From positions 186,001 through 250,000 of the forward strand of contig NZ_UUIS01000075.1 of assembly GCF_900589395.1 (NCBI RefSeq): 64,000 nt of DNA. The letters are read 5' to 3'. The notes beneath the pieces are model-generated. The model did no database searches. It had not been told where the DNA came from and worked only from the letters and a program-made list of their open reading frames with translations. Each line of letters begins with the position of its first letter. Within the stretch, counting starts at the first letter, position 1. This stretch comes from Pseudomonas viridiflava (lineage in GTDB: Bacteria; Pseudomonadota; Gammaproteobacteria; Pseudomonadales; Pseudomonadaceae). The position numbers and the translations under genes are program-made. Positions 15,728-24,345 of this stretch are shown here, piece after piece.

Positions 15728-16912
15728 TCAGGAAGGAATCGGTGCTTGCGCATCGATCAGGCTCTGGCTCTTGAGTTCCTGCCAAAAGGCTGACGGAATA
15801 CCGACCTTCATCGCTTGTACGTTGGAAACGATCTGCCCTGGCGAACGCGCCCCCGGAATGATCGCGGACACTTGCGGATGTGCTGCGGCGAATTGCAGGG
15901 CGGCAGTATGAATGTCGATGCCATGTCGGCTGGCAATTGCCATGATCCGCGCGCGCTTTTCTACCGCTCCGGCCGGTAGGTCCAGGCTGAAGTTATATCG
16001 GCTGCGCCCTCCCAGAAATCCATCATTCAGGGGAGTGCCAACCACGACACTGGTGCCCTTGCTTCTCAAGGCCGCAAAGGTGTTGCGCAACGCATCGCTG
16101 TGGTCGAGGAGGGAATACTGGCAGGCCAGCAACACGATGTCGGGCGTCGGGTCATTACTGGTTAGCGCCTTAACCACGGCGTTCGGTGTATTGACGCCGA
16201 AGCCCCATGCCTTGATGAGTCCTTCATCACGCATTTTTTCAAGCTCAACCATCGCCCCTGTGCGTGCAATTTGATACGCCGCTTCCCATCCGCCCTCCAG
16301 TTCGGTGTTATCTGGCGAGAGATCATGGATAAAGACGATATCGATACGGGGTAACCCCAGACGCTGCAGGCTGTCTTCCACGGAGCGACGCGTGCCTGCT
16401 GCGGTGTAGTCATATCGGTAGTTAAAGGGCGCCGGCGACTTCCAGATGGCATGGTCCGCGCGCAGGCCACCAGCGGCCGTCAATACGCGGCCTACCTTGG
16501 TGGAGACCACATAATCGTCTGGATTCTTACCGTGCAGGAAGCGGCCCAGGCGATATTCACTCAAGCCAAACCCGTAGAACGGCGACGTGTCGTAAAGCCT
16601 TACACCCGCCGCCCAGGCGGCCTGCAGAACCAGGGCCGCCTGCTCGTCGCTGATCGGCGCAAAGATATTGCCAATCTGCGTCCCGCCCATACCAAAGCGT
16701 TGAGGCGTCATGTAGCGCAGTGTATGCGAAGGCAAATTGAGGGGCAGGTCTGTGCGTACGAGCCGTCCTTGCGTAGGCATCACGCTCCCACGCTCTGTCA
16801 GCGAAGAGGGCGCCGGGGCTGCAGCCACCGAACTGGCGAGACTCGATGCTGGCAGTAAAGCGGCTGCAACAGCACCCGCCGCCGAATAAGTAAGAAAATC
16901 TCGTCTGTCCAT
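15728..16912 (-). CDS. Tat-exported aldo/keto reductase
   Basis: A 394-residue protein with a twin-arginine signal (DRRDFLTYSAAGAVAAALL), then an aldo/keto reductase barrel. The catalytic tetrad is visible: Asp in LYDTSPFYG, Tyr in the same motif, Lys in VVSTKVG and His in IVFIHDLS. Export of an NADP-dependent enzyme is unusual, because periplasmic NADPH is not available unless the cofactor is pre-bound. The start MDRRDFL has AAAGGAACG upstream; a longer frame lacks support. It is divergent from an AraC regulator, 188 bp away, which is likely its regulator. Confidence 0.8.
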   Translation of the reverse strand: MDRRDFLTYSAAGAVAAALLPASSLASSVAAAPAPSSLTERGSVMPTQGRLVRTDLPLNLPSHTLRYMTPQRFGMGGTQIGNIFAPISDEQAALVLQAAWAAGVRLYDTSPFYGFGLSEYRLGRFLHGKNPDDYVVSTKVGRVLTAAGGLRADHAIWKSPAPFNYRYDYTAAGTRRSVEDSLQRLGLPRIDIVFIHDLSPDNTELEGGWEAAYQIARTGAMVELEKMRDEGLIKAWGFGVNTPNAVVKALTSNDPTPDIVLLACQYSLLDHSDALRNTFAALRSKGTSVVVGTPLNDGFLGGRSRYNFSLDLPAGAVEKRARIMAIASRHGIDIHTAALQFAAAHPQVSAIIPGARSPGQIVSNVQAMKVGIPSAFWQELKSQSLIDAQAPIPS

Positions 16913-17100
16913 CCAGCGTTCCTTTCGCGACTGAGGGTTCACGGGCTCATCGAAGCCAGTCTTCATGCGAGAAACTAGAACAACGAGGGTTGGCCGGGTG
17001 ACCCTAATGCGCCCTATCTTTTGCACAATCCTGCCGATGCACTTGTGCTGGTCACGCACTCGCAGCAGACTCGGATATTCCGTAAACAGGGGGGCATGTG

Positions 17101-18081
17101 ATGACGAGCGGTTCCTTTTCGCAGTTCGGTTTCGGCCATGTGCATTCCCTGGCCATGAGCAAACCCGTTCAGCCCGACGAGCGCCTCCAGGCACTCAAAC
17201 GGCTGATCGAAAAAGTCACCCGGCAGATTGGTTTGAACGAAGTATGCGCAACATCGATTCCAGGCCTGACCTTTTATCGAATGGCCGAACTGGGCACGCC
17301 CACGTACTGCATTTATGAGCCTTGTGTCGCCATCATTTTGCAAGGGGCGAAGGAGATCACGTTCGGTGAAGAGGCCTGTGAGTTTGGACAGGGCGCGTTC
17401 TTCGTCACTTCGGTCGATATACCCACACTGGCGCGCGTGACCGCGGCCAACGAGCAAATCCCTTATTTATCCGTTGTGTTGAAGCTTGATCTTGCCATGC
17501 TCAATGAGGTGATCCAGACCTTGGAACCCCCAAGGCAGGAAATGGCTTCTGAAGCACGAGGCTTTGCATCGGGTGCGGCGTCGAGTGAGATGATCGATGC
17601 GTTCAGCCGACTTTCCACGCTGATCGAACGGCCGCTTGAGGCAGGCTTGATGTCGAACCTTATCAAGCGCGAGATATGCGTTCGGCTGTTGCTCAGTAGC
17701 GCAGGCCAGTGGCTGCGCAGCGTCACGCGCGATGGTTACCGAGACAAGGGCATCGTGAGAGCCATTGAATGGCTGAAACATCATTACGACAAACCGTTGC
17801 ACGTGGCCGATCTCGCCCAACGATCGGGCATGGCCAGTTCTACGCTGCATCACAACTTTCGCAAGCTGACAGGCACCAGCCCTGTTCAATATCAAAAGTC
17901 GTTACGGCTGCAAGCCGCGCGCAGCCTGATGTTGACCGACAGGGTCGATGTGAACACGGCCGCCTTGCGGGTTGGCTATGAAAGTGTCGCTCAATTCAGT
18001 CGCGAATATGCCCGGCGTTTCGGAGCCCCACCCTCGAGGGACATCAAGCACGCACGGGAGAATGGTGGACGGCTCGACTGA
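17101..18081 (+). CDS. AraC-family regulator with AraC_N domain
   Basis: A protein of about 326 residues. The N-terminal AraC_N sensor contains YEPCVAIILQGAKEITFGEE and later PYLSVVLKLD. Two helix-turn-helix motifs occupy the C-terminal 100 residues (HVADLAQRSGMASSTLHHNFRKLTG and AALRVGYESVAQFSREYARRFG). The domain pairing is that of YqhC-type activators, which commonly control neighbouring aldo/keto or aldehyde reductase genes. Its divergent partner here is such a reductase. The start is ambiguous between GTG 17098, ATG 17101 and a later Met (MSKPVQ). Confidence 0.85.
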   Translation: MTSGSFSQFGFGHVHSLAMSKPVQPDERLQALKRLIEKVTRQIGLNEVCATSIPGLTFYRMAELGTPTYCIYEPCVAIILQGAKEITFGEEACEFGQGAFFVTSVDIPTLARVTAANEQIPYLSVVLKLDLAMLNEVIQTLEPPRQEMASEARGFASGAASSEMIDAFSRLSTLIERPLEAGLMSNLIKREICVRLLLSSAGQWLRSVTRDGYRDKGIVRAIEWLKHHYDKPLHVADLAQRSGMASSTLHHNFRKLTGTSPVQYQKSLRLQAARSLMLTDRVDVNTAALRVGYESVAQFSREYARRFGAPPSRDIKHARENGGRLD

Positions 18082-18233
18082 TCAGGCGACCCAATCCAGA
18101 TGAGCATGCGGCGCCAATGATCAGGCCATAGGCAAAAGCCGGGCGGGTAATACCAGCAAGATCCATCTGGCTACCCGTCGACCAGGCCTTCTCACCACAG
18201 CAAGGCCCCTCCAGCATTTTCTTGCACCTGGCT

Positions 18234-18956
18234 TCAGAGCGGCGTGAGCACATTCATTACCGTATCCAGTGCCACCCGCGTGTCATCCAGCTGCACCAGC
18301 GAAGCATGCCGGGCACCCAGGGCGTCGCGGTTCTGGATCGCGGTCAGGATCGCCTTGTGCCGGGGCAGGCTCAGGCCCTGGATGTCCGGGCGGCGGTTGG
18401 TGATGTTGATCGACTCGCGCAGCGGCAACGACAGCATGTCGCACATATAGGCGAGCAAATCGTTGCGCGTGGCTTCGGCGATGGCGCGGTGGAAGTCCAG
18501 GTCGGCTTGCAGCAGGTCCTCGTGGGTCTTGGCGGTTTCCATGCCTGCGTAGGCTTTTTCGATGATGGTGATGTCTTCGTCGGTGGCCGTTGTCGCGGCC
18601 ATGGCCGCGATTTCCGGTTCGAGGATGCGCCGCACACCGGCCAGGGTATTGAAGAATTCACTGTGAGGCGTGGACTGCATCAACCAGGACAACACGTCCG
18701 GGTCGAGCAGGTGCCATTTCAGGCGTGGCCGCACCACAGCGCCGACCCGTGGCTTGGAATACACCAGGCCCTTGGCGCTGAGCACCCGCGTCGCCTCACG
18801 CAACACCGAGCGGCTGACCTTGTACTCCTCACAGAGCGTGGCCTCCATGGGCAGCCGCTCTTCGGGCTTGAAGCGGCCGGAAACGATGTGCATGCCCAAG
18901 TCCTGGACGATCTGGGCATGCATACTCTTGCGCGGCTTGGGCGGTTGGTGATCCAT
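18234..18956 (-). CDS. GntR-family (FCD/FadR subfamily) regulator of the arabinose-type locus
   Basis: A 240-residue DNA-binding repressor. The winged helix is near residues 12-75 (LPMEATLCEEYKVSRSVLREA) and an all-helical FCD effector domain follows, with the metal/effector residues pattern DLDFHRAIAEA near 148-158. It is divergent from the semialdehyde dehydrogenase operon across 363 bp containing two FadR-type operators, so it probably represses that operon until a sugar acid or related intermediate binds. The effector is not known from sequence. Confidence 0.87.
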   Translation of the reverse strand: MDHQPPKPRKSMHAQIVQDLGMHIVSGRFKPEERLPMEATLCEEYKVSRSVLREATRVLSAKGLVYSKPRVGAVVRPRLKWHLLDPDVLSWLMQSTPHSEFFNTLAGVRRILEPEIAAMAATTATDEDITIIEKAYAGMETAKTHEDLLQADLDFHRAIAEATRNDLLAYMCDMLSLPLRESINITNRRPDIQGLSLPRHKAILTAIQNRDALGARHASLVQLDDTRVALDTVMNVLTPL

Positions 18957-19136
18957 GACGACAGGGAGGCTCTGGCTGGAATTGGCGGCATCATAGCATC
19001 CCGATCAGTGGGCATGCCGTGGGACTTGCACCCCTCGGCAACCCATCAGGAAGTTGAAGTTGCAACCCTTGTCGGCTGTACCAAAATACCGGGCGCCGCG
19101 CAGGCCGGGCTTTAGTCAGACAGAACTGGCGCCTTA

Positions 19137-19147
19137 TTGTATGACTA
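19137..19147 (+). promoter_or_regulatory. FadR-type operator 1
   Basis: TTGTATGACTA fits the FadR/FCD consensus T-N-G-T-N3-A-C-N-A exactly. It overlaps the palindrome GACTATATAGTC and lies about 170 bp upstream of the dehydrogenase start, beside the divergent GntR gene, the natural candidate to bind it. Confidence 0.6.
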
Positions 19148-19210
19148 TATAGTCTGGTTTTTCTTGTGATAAAGCGCTGAATCGATGCTTTGGAACGGTT
19201 GTTTTGAAAA

Positions 19211-19221
19211 TAGTCCTACTA
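19211..19221 (+). promoter_or_regulatory. FadR-type operator 2
   Basis: TAGTCCTACTA fits T-N-G-T-N3-A-C-N-A exactly and is followed by another TATAGTC half. It differs at one base from the site at 26616 before the epimerase and SDR genes. Confidence 0.65.
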
Positions 19222-19292
19222 TATAGTCAGCATTAACGGAGGTACGACCCTGGCGGATGTTAGCGAGAGGCGTCACCCGAGCTTCTATCTAT

Positions 19293-19303
19293 AAGAACAA
19301 CAA
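19293..19303 (+). promoter_or_regulatory. Hfq/Crc-type CA motif before the semialdehyde dehydrogenase
   Basis: AAGAACAACAA fits the A-A-N repeats bound by Hfq with Crc in Pseudomonas and lies directly before the Shine-Dalgarno GGAGA. Binding there would block translation when preferred carbon sources are present. This is a sequence match only. Confidence 0.5.
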
Positions 19304-19319
19304 TCGGAGATCGACCCCC

Positions 19320-20900
19320 ATGAACCGGTATCTCGGTCAGAACTACATCGGCGGCCAGCGCAGCGGCAACGGCAGCGTCAAGCTGCAGAGCATCGAGGCG
19401 ACCACTGGCGAAGCCTTGCCCCAGGATTTCTATCAGGCCACCCCGGAGGAAGTCGACGCCGCAGCCAAGGCCGCCGCGCAGGCTTACCCGGCGTACCGCG
19501 CCTTGAGTGCCGCGCGTCGCGCACAATTTCTGGATGCGATAGCGAGCGAACTGGATGCCCTGGGGGATAACTTCATTGAGTTGGTTTGCCGCGAAACCGC
19601 ATTGCCGGCAGCGCGCATCAAGGGCGAGCGTGGGCGTACCAGCGCCCAGATGCGCCTGTTCGCGAGCGTGCTGCGTCGCGGTGACTTCTACGGGGCGCGC
19701 ATCGACAAGGCACTGCCTGATCGTCAGCCGCTGCCACGCCCGGATGTGCGCCAGTACCGCATCGGCCTCGGCCCGGTGGCGGTGTTCGGCGCGAGCAACT
19801 TTCCGCTGGCGTTCTCTACGGCAGGCGGTGATACCGCAGCGGCACTGGCCGCAGGTTGTCCGGTGGTGTTCAAGGCCCATAGCGGGCATATGGCCACGGC
19901 TGAGCAGGTTGCCAGTGCAATCATTCGCGCTGCTGAAGCGACCGGGATGCCGGCCGGCGTGTTCAACATGATTTTTGGTGGCGGCGTCGGCGAAGCGTTG
20001 GTCAAGCACCCGGCAATCCAGGCCGTGGGCTTCACCGGTTCGCTCAAGGGCGGTCGTGCCTTGTGCGACATGGCCGCGGCACGCCCGCAGCCGATCCCGG
20101 TGTTCGCCGAGATGTCGAGCATCAATCCGGTAATTGTGTTGCCCCAGGCCCTCAAGGCCCGGGCACAGACCGTGGCCCGCGACCTGACCGCTTCTGTGGT
20201 GCAGGGTTGCGGTCAATTCTGCACCAACCCTGGCCTGGTGATCGGTATCGCATCGCCTGAATTTACAGCGTTCACTCAACGCGTGGCCCAACTGATCGGC
20301 GATCAACCGGCGCAAACCATGCTCAACGCTGGCACCCTGGGCAGCTACAGCAAGGGCCTGGAAAAACTTCTTGCGCACGCTGGCATCCAGCACCTGGCAG
20401 GCAATGCCCAGGCGGGCAATCAGGCGCAGCCGCAACTGTTCAAGGCTGATGTACGGCTGTTGATCGACGGCGATGAAGTGTTGCAGGAAGAAGTCTTCGG
20501 CCCCACCACGGTGTTTGTCGAAGTCGCTGACCAGGCCCAGCTCAGCGCTGCCTTGCACGGACTGCACGGACAACTGACCGCCACGATCATTGGCGAACCG
20601 GGCGACTTTCAACAGTTCGCCGAACTCACGCCGCTGCTGGAACAGAAAGTCGGGCGCATCCTGCTCAACGGCTACCCGACCGGCGTGGAAGTCTGCGATT
20701 CGATGGTGCACGGCGGGCCGTACCCCGCGACATCGGATGCCCGTGGGACCTCGGTCGGCACCTTGGCCATCGACCGGTTCCTGCGTCCCGTGTGCTTCCA
20801 GAACTACCCTGACAGCCTGCTGCCGGATGCGTTGAAAAATGCCAACCCGTTGCGTATCCAGCGGCTGGTGGACGGCACGCCCTCCCGCGAATCGCTGTAA
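19320..20900 (+). CDS. 2-Oxoglutarate (alpha-ketoglutaric) semialdehyde dehydrogenase
   Basis: A 526-residue aldehyde dehydrogenase of the longer type used for 2-oxoglutarate semialdehyde, the last step of oxidative pentose and sugar-acid pathways. The catalytic Cys is in GQFCTNPG and the general-base Glu in VFAEMSSIN. Glycines of the cofactor turn are in GFTGSLKGG. The start MNRYLGQ has a GGAGA site; a longer frame to 19257 is unsupported. It leads an operon with a lactonase and araFGH, consistent with feeding 2-oxoglutarate to the TCA cycle. It could also serve galactarate/glucarate breakdown. Confidence 0.85.
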   Translation: MNRYLGQNYIGGQRSGNGSVKLQSIEATTGEALPQDFYQATPEEVDAAAKAAAQAYPAYRALSAARRAQFLDAIASELDALGDNFIELVCRETALPAARIKGERGRTSAQMRLFASVLRRGDFYGARIDKALPDRQPLPRPDVRQYRIGLGPVAVFGASNFPLAFSTAGGDTAAALAAGCPVVFKAHSGHMATAEQVASAIIRAAEATGMPAGVFNMIFGGGVGEALVKHPAIQAVGFTGSLKGGRALCDMAAARPQPIPVFAEMSSINPVIVLPQALKARAQTVARDLTASVVQGCGQFCTNPGLVIGIASPEFTAFTQRVAQLIGDQPAQTMLNAGTLGSYSKGLEKLLAHAGIQHLAGNAQAGNQAQPQLFKADVRLLIDGDEVLQEEVFGPTTVFVEVADQAQLSAALHGLHGQLTATIIGEPGDFQQFAELTPLLEQKVGRILLNGYPTGVEVCDSMVHGGPYPATSDARGTSVGTLAIDRFLRPVCFQNYPDSLLPDALKNANPLRIQRLVDGTPSRESL

Positions 20901-20936
20901 AGCGCCCCTGAGACCAGCAACCTTCCAGGAGGCACC

Positions 20937-21800
20937 ATGTCGTTTCACGCTGTCACCGCGCATCGGGCTCAACTCGCAGAGGGCCCATTCTGGGACGCGC
21001 CCACCCAGTCGTTGCACTGGGTCAATATCGCCGGCAAACAGGCGCTGCGCCTGATGGACGGGCACTTGCAGGTGTGGCAGTTGCCCGAGCATGTCTCGGC
21101 GTTCATCCCCTGTGAAAGCGGCGATGCCCTGGTGACCTTGAGCAGTGGCGTGTATCGCCTTGACCTGGTCACCGAAGCCCTGACGCTGCTGTGCGTGGCC
21201 GATCCTCAAGCGGGCAACCGGGGCAATGAAGCCCGTTGCGACGCCCAGGGTCGCCTGTGGTTGGGCACCATGCAGAACAACATCGGCGAGCAGGGTGAAG
21301 ACCTGCCCATCACCCGACGCTCCGGCGGCCTGTTTCGCATCGACGCCAATGCGCAGGTGACGCCGCTGCTGAGCGGCCTGGGCATTCCCAACACCTTGCT
21401 GTGGAGCGATGACGGCACGCAGGTGCATTTCGGCGACAGCCTGGACGGCACGCTGTACCAGCACGCAGTTGAGCCGGGCGGCCAGCTGCATCCGGCGCAC
21501 GTCTGGTTCGGCCCGCATGAGCGCGGTGGGCCGGACGGCTCGGCCATGGACGTGCAAGGTTATATCTGGAACGCGCGCTGGGACGGCAGTTGCCTGCTGC
21601 GGCTAACGCCTGAAGGCCAGGTGGACCGCATCATCGAGCTGCCGGTCAGCCGTCCCACCAGTTGCGTGTTCGGTGGCCCCGACCTCACCACCCTGTACAT
21701 CACCAGTGCCGCCAGCCCTTTGAATCACCCCCTGGATGGCGCGGTGCTGGCCATCGAGGTCGACGTGCCAGGCAAACCCTGTCACCGCTTTGCCGGTTAA
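20937..21800 (+). CDS. SMP-30/gluconolactonase-family sugar lactonase (probable arabinonolactonase)
   Basis: A 287-residue six-bladed beta-propeller. The metal-binding acid is in LAEGPFWD near residue 16, Asn in GNEARCDAQGRLWLG near 95 and Asp in DGSAMDVQGYIWNA near 200. Family members hydrolyse the aldonolactone made by a sugar 1-dehydrogenase. Beside araFGH, L-arabino-1,4-lactone is the likely substrate. It lies 36 bp after the dehydrogenase with an AGGAGG site and is clearly co-transcribed. Confidence 0.85.
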   Translation: MSFHAVTAHRAQLAEGPFWDAPTQSLHWVNIAGKQALRLMDGHLQVWQLPEHVSAFIPCESGDALVTLSSGVYRLDLVTEALTLLCVADPQAGNRGNEARCDAQGRLWLGTMQNNIGEQGEDLPITRRSGGLFRIDANAQVTPLLSGLGIPNTLLWSDDGTQVHFGDSLDGTLYQHAVEPGGQLHPAHVWFGPHERGGPDGSAMDVQGYIWNARWDGSCLLRLTPEGQVDRIIELPVSRPTSCVFGGPDLTTLYITSAASPLNHPLDGAVLAIEVDVPGKPCHRFAG

Positions 21801-21815
21801 ACCCCAAGACTTGAA

Positions 21816-21826
21816 AACAACAACAA
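21816..21826 (+). promoter_or_regulatory. Hfq/Crc-type CA motif before araF
   Basis: AACAACAACAA runs into the AAGGAG ribosome site of araF. It is a near-ideal AANAANAA target for Hfq/Crc translational repression, placing arabinose uptake under carbon catabolite control. Confidence 0.6.
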
Positions 21827-21838
21827 GGAGTCACCCGT

Positions 21839-22843
21839 ATGAATCGTCGTCGTGGTTTGCGTTCCCTGTGCTGCGCCGCTGTGGCGGTCTCGGCCATGAG
21901 CCTGAGCGGGCTGTTGCTGGCCGCTGAAGAAGTGAAGATTGGCTTTCTGGTCAAGCAAGCCGAAGAGCCGTGGTTCCAGACCGAGTGGGCCTTCGCCGAA
22001 AAAGCCGGCAAGGAGCACGGTTTCACCGTGATCAAGATCGCCGTGCCGGATGGCGAAAAAACCCTTTCGGCCATCGACAGCCTGGCCGCCAACGGTGCCA
22101 AGGGCTTTGTGATCTGCCCGCCGGACGTGTCCCTGGGCCCGGCCATCGTAGCCAAAGCCAAGGCCAATGGCCTCAAAGTGATCGCCGTGGACGACCGTTT
22201 TGTAGACGCCAAAGGCGCCTTCATGGAAGACGTGCCGTACCTGGGCATGGCTGCCTTTGAAGTAGGCCAGAAGCAGGGCGCCGCCATGGCCGCCGAAGCG
22301 AAAAACCGCGGTTGGGACTGGAAAGACACCTACGCGGTGATCAACACCTTCAACGAACTCGACACCGGCAAGAAACGCACCGACGGCTCGATCAAATCCC
22401 TGGAAGAAGCCGGTATTCCCAAGGACCACATCCTCACTGCCGCGCTTAAAACCCTCGACGTGCCCGGCAGCATGGACGCCACCAACTCGGCCCTGGTCAA
22501 GCTGCCCAGCGGTGCGAAAAACCTGCTCATCGGCGGCATGAACGACAACACCGTGCTCGGCGGCGTACGTGCCACCGAAAGCGCAGGCTTCAAGGCAGCC
22601 AACGTGATCGGTATCGGCATCAATGGCACCGACGCCATCGGCGAACTGAAAAAAGCCAACAGCGGCTTCTTTGGCTCGATGCTGCCCAGCCCGCATCTCG
22701 AAGGCTACAACACCGCACTGATGATGTACGAGTGGGTTACCAAAGGGACTGAGCCGCCGAAGAACACGGCGATGGACGAAGTGACCTTGATCACCCGGGC
22801 CAACTTCCAGGAAGAACTGACCAAAATCGGACTATGGAAATGA
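21839..22843 (+). CDS. araF: L-arabinose ABC transporter, periplasmic binding protein
   Basis: A 334-residue periplasmic protein with a signal peptide ending near residue 28 (SGLLLAAEE). The mature part follows E. coli AraF closely: GFLVKQAEEPWFQTEW, IKIAVPDGEKTL, DSLAANGAKGF, MNDNTVLGGVRATE and IGIGINGTDAI. It binds arabinose (and related sugars) in the periplasm and delivers it to AraGH. Its stop overlaps the start of araG by 10 bp. Confidence 0.93.
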   Translation: MNRRRGLRSLCCAAVAVSAMSLSGLLLAAEEVKIGFLVKQAEEPWFQTEWAFAEKAGKEHGFTVIKIAVPDGEKTLSAIDSLAANGAKGFVICPPDVSLGPAIVAKAKANGLKVIAVDDRFVDAKGAFMEDVPYLGMAAFEVGQKQGAAMAAEAKNRGWDWKDTYAVINTFNELDTGKKRTDGSIKSLEEAGIPKDHILTAALKTLDVPGSMDATNSALVKLPSGAKNLLIGGMNDNTVLGGVRATESAGFKAANVIGIGINGTDAIGELKKANSGFFGSMLPSPHLEGYNTALMMYEWVTKGTEPPKNTAMDEVTLITRANFQEELTKIGLWK

Positions 22844-24342
22844 CCGCTGCCGCCTTGCGATTCGACGGCATCGGTAAAACCTTCCCCGGGGTCAAGGCGC
22901 TGGATGGCATCAGTTTCATCGCCCATCCGGGGCAGGTGCACGCCTTGATGGGCGAGAACGGCGCGGGCAAGTCGACGCTGCTGAAAATCCTGGGTGGCGC
23001 GTACATCCCCAACAGCGGCACGCTGCAGATCGGCGAGCAGACCATGGCCTTTAAAAACGCCGCTGACAGCATTGCCAGCGGCGTGGCGGTGATTCACCAG
23101 GAGCTGCACCTGGTGCCGGAAATGACCGTGGCCGAAAACCTGTTCCTCGGGCATTTGCCGTCGCGCTTTGGGGTGGTCAATCGCAGCCAGTTGCGCAAGC
23201 AGGCGCTGGCGTGCCTCAAAGGCCTGGCGGATGAAATCGATCCGCAGGAAAAGCTCGGCCGCCTGTCCCTCGGCCAGCGCCAACTGGTGGAAATCGCCAA
23301 GGCGCTGTCGCGTGGCGCCCATGTGATCGCCTTCGATGAACCCACCAGTAGCCTCTCGGCGCGCGAGATCGACCGCTTGATGGCGATCATCACGCGCCTG
23401 CGCAATGAAGGCAAAGTGGTGCTGTATGTGTCGCACCGCATGGAAGAAGTATTCCGCATCTGCAACGCCGTTACGGTGTTCAAGGACGGGCGCTACGTGC
23501 GCACGTTCGAGGACATTAGCGCGCTGACCCATGACCAGTTGGTGACCTGCATGGTTGGCCGGGATATCCAGGATATCTACGACTACCGGCCGCGCGAGCA
23601 CGGCGACGTGGCGCTCAAGGTCGACGGCCTGCTGGGGCCGGGCCTGCGTGAGCCGATCAGTTTCAATGTGCGCAAGGGCGAGATTCTCGGCCTGTTTGGC
23701 CTGGTCGGGGCAGGGCGTACCGAGCTGTTGCGCCTGCTTAGCGGCCTGGAGCGCTCCAGTGCCGGGCAACTGGAGCTTTGCGGTCAGGCACTGCGACTGC
23801 GCTCACCGCGCGATGCCATCGCCGCAGGCGTGCTGCTGTGCCCGGAAGACCGCAAGAAGGAAGGCATCATCCCGCTGGCCAGCGTCGCCGAGAACATCAA
23901 TATCAGTGCGCGTGGCGCTCACACGACTTTTGGCTGGCTGCTGCGTGATGGCTGGGAGAAGGACAACGCTGACCATCAGATCAAGGCGATGAAGGTCAAG
24001 ACGCCCAATGCAGGGCAGAAGATCATGTACCTCTCCGGCGGCAATCAGCAAAAAGCCATTCTTGGCCGCTGGTTGTCGATGCCGATGAAAGTGTTGCTGC
24101 TGGACGAGCCGACCCGTGGCATCGATATCGGCGCCAAGTCCGAGATCTACCAGATCATCCATAACCTCGCGGCCCAAGGCATTGCGGTCATTGTGGTGTC
24201 CAGCGATCTGATGGAAGTCATGGGCATTTCCGACCGCATCCTGGTGCTCTGCGAAGGCGCACTGCGGGGTGAGCAAGCCCGCGAACACGCGACTGAATCC
24301 AACTTGCTGCAACTGGCCTTGCCACGCAGCCTGGCGAACTGA
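22834..24342 (+). CDS. araG: L-arabinose ABC transporter, ATPase
   Basis: A 502-residue double nucleotide-binding protein. The first Walker A is GENGAGKST near residues 38-46, with signature LSLGQRQ and Walker B VIAFDEPTS. The second half has the degenerate P-loop GLVGAGRTE, signature LSGGNQQK and Walker B VLLLDEPTRG, the pattern of sugar importers in the RbsA/AraG family. It energises uptake through AraH. The 10-bp overlap with araF indicates translational coupling. Confidence 0.93.
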   Translation: MEMTAAALRFDGIGKTFPGVKALDGISFIAHPGQVHALMGENGAGKSTLLKILGGAYIPNSGTLQIGEQTMAFKNAADSIASGVAVIHQELHLVPEMTVAENLFLGHLPSRFGVVNRSQLRKQALACLKGLADEIDPQEKLGRLSLGQRQLVEIAKALSRGAHVIAFDEPTSSLSAREIDRLMAIITRLRNEGKVVLYVSHRMEEVFRICNAVTVFKDGRYVRTFEDISALTHDQLVTCMVGRDIQDIYDYRPREHGDVALKVDGLLGPGLREPISFNVRKGEILGLFGLVGAGRTELLRLLSGLERSSAGQLELCGQALRLRSPRDAIAAGVLLCPEDRKKEGIIPLASVAENINISARGAHTTFGWLLRDGWEKDNADHQIKAMKVKTPNAGQKIMYLSGGNQQKAILGRWLSMPMKVLLLDEPTRGIDIGAKSEIYQIIHNLAAQGIAVIVVSSDLMEVMGISDRILVLCEGALRGEQAREHATESNLLQLALPRSLAN

Positions 24343-24345
24343 GAG

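Larger units (their letters stand above)
18957..19319. other. Divergent control region of the arabinose-type locus
   Basis: This 363-bp gap separates the GntR gene from the operon it faces. It carries two FadR-type operators (listed separately), a 12-bp perfect palindrome GACTATATAGTC at 19143-19154 with a second ACTATATAGTC at 19218-19228, and an A-rich CA motif next to the dehydrogenase start. No gene is visible. Confidence 0.7.

Noticed and set aside
19260..21557. Minus-strand open frame of 765 codons
   Set aside because: Antisense to the semialdehyde dehydrogenase and lactonase genes; no ribosome site or recognisable domain.
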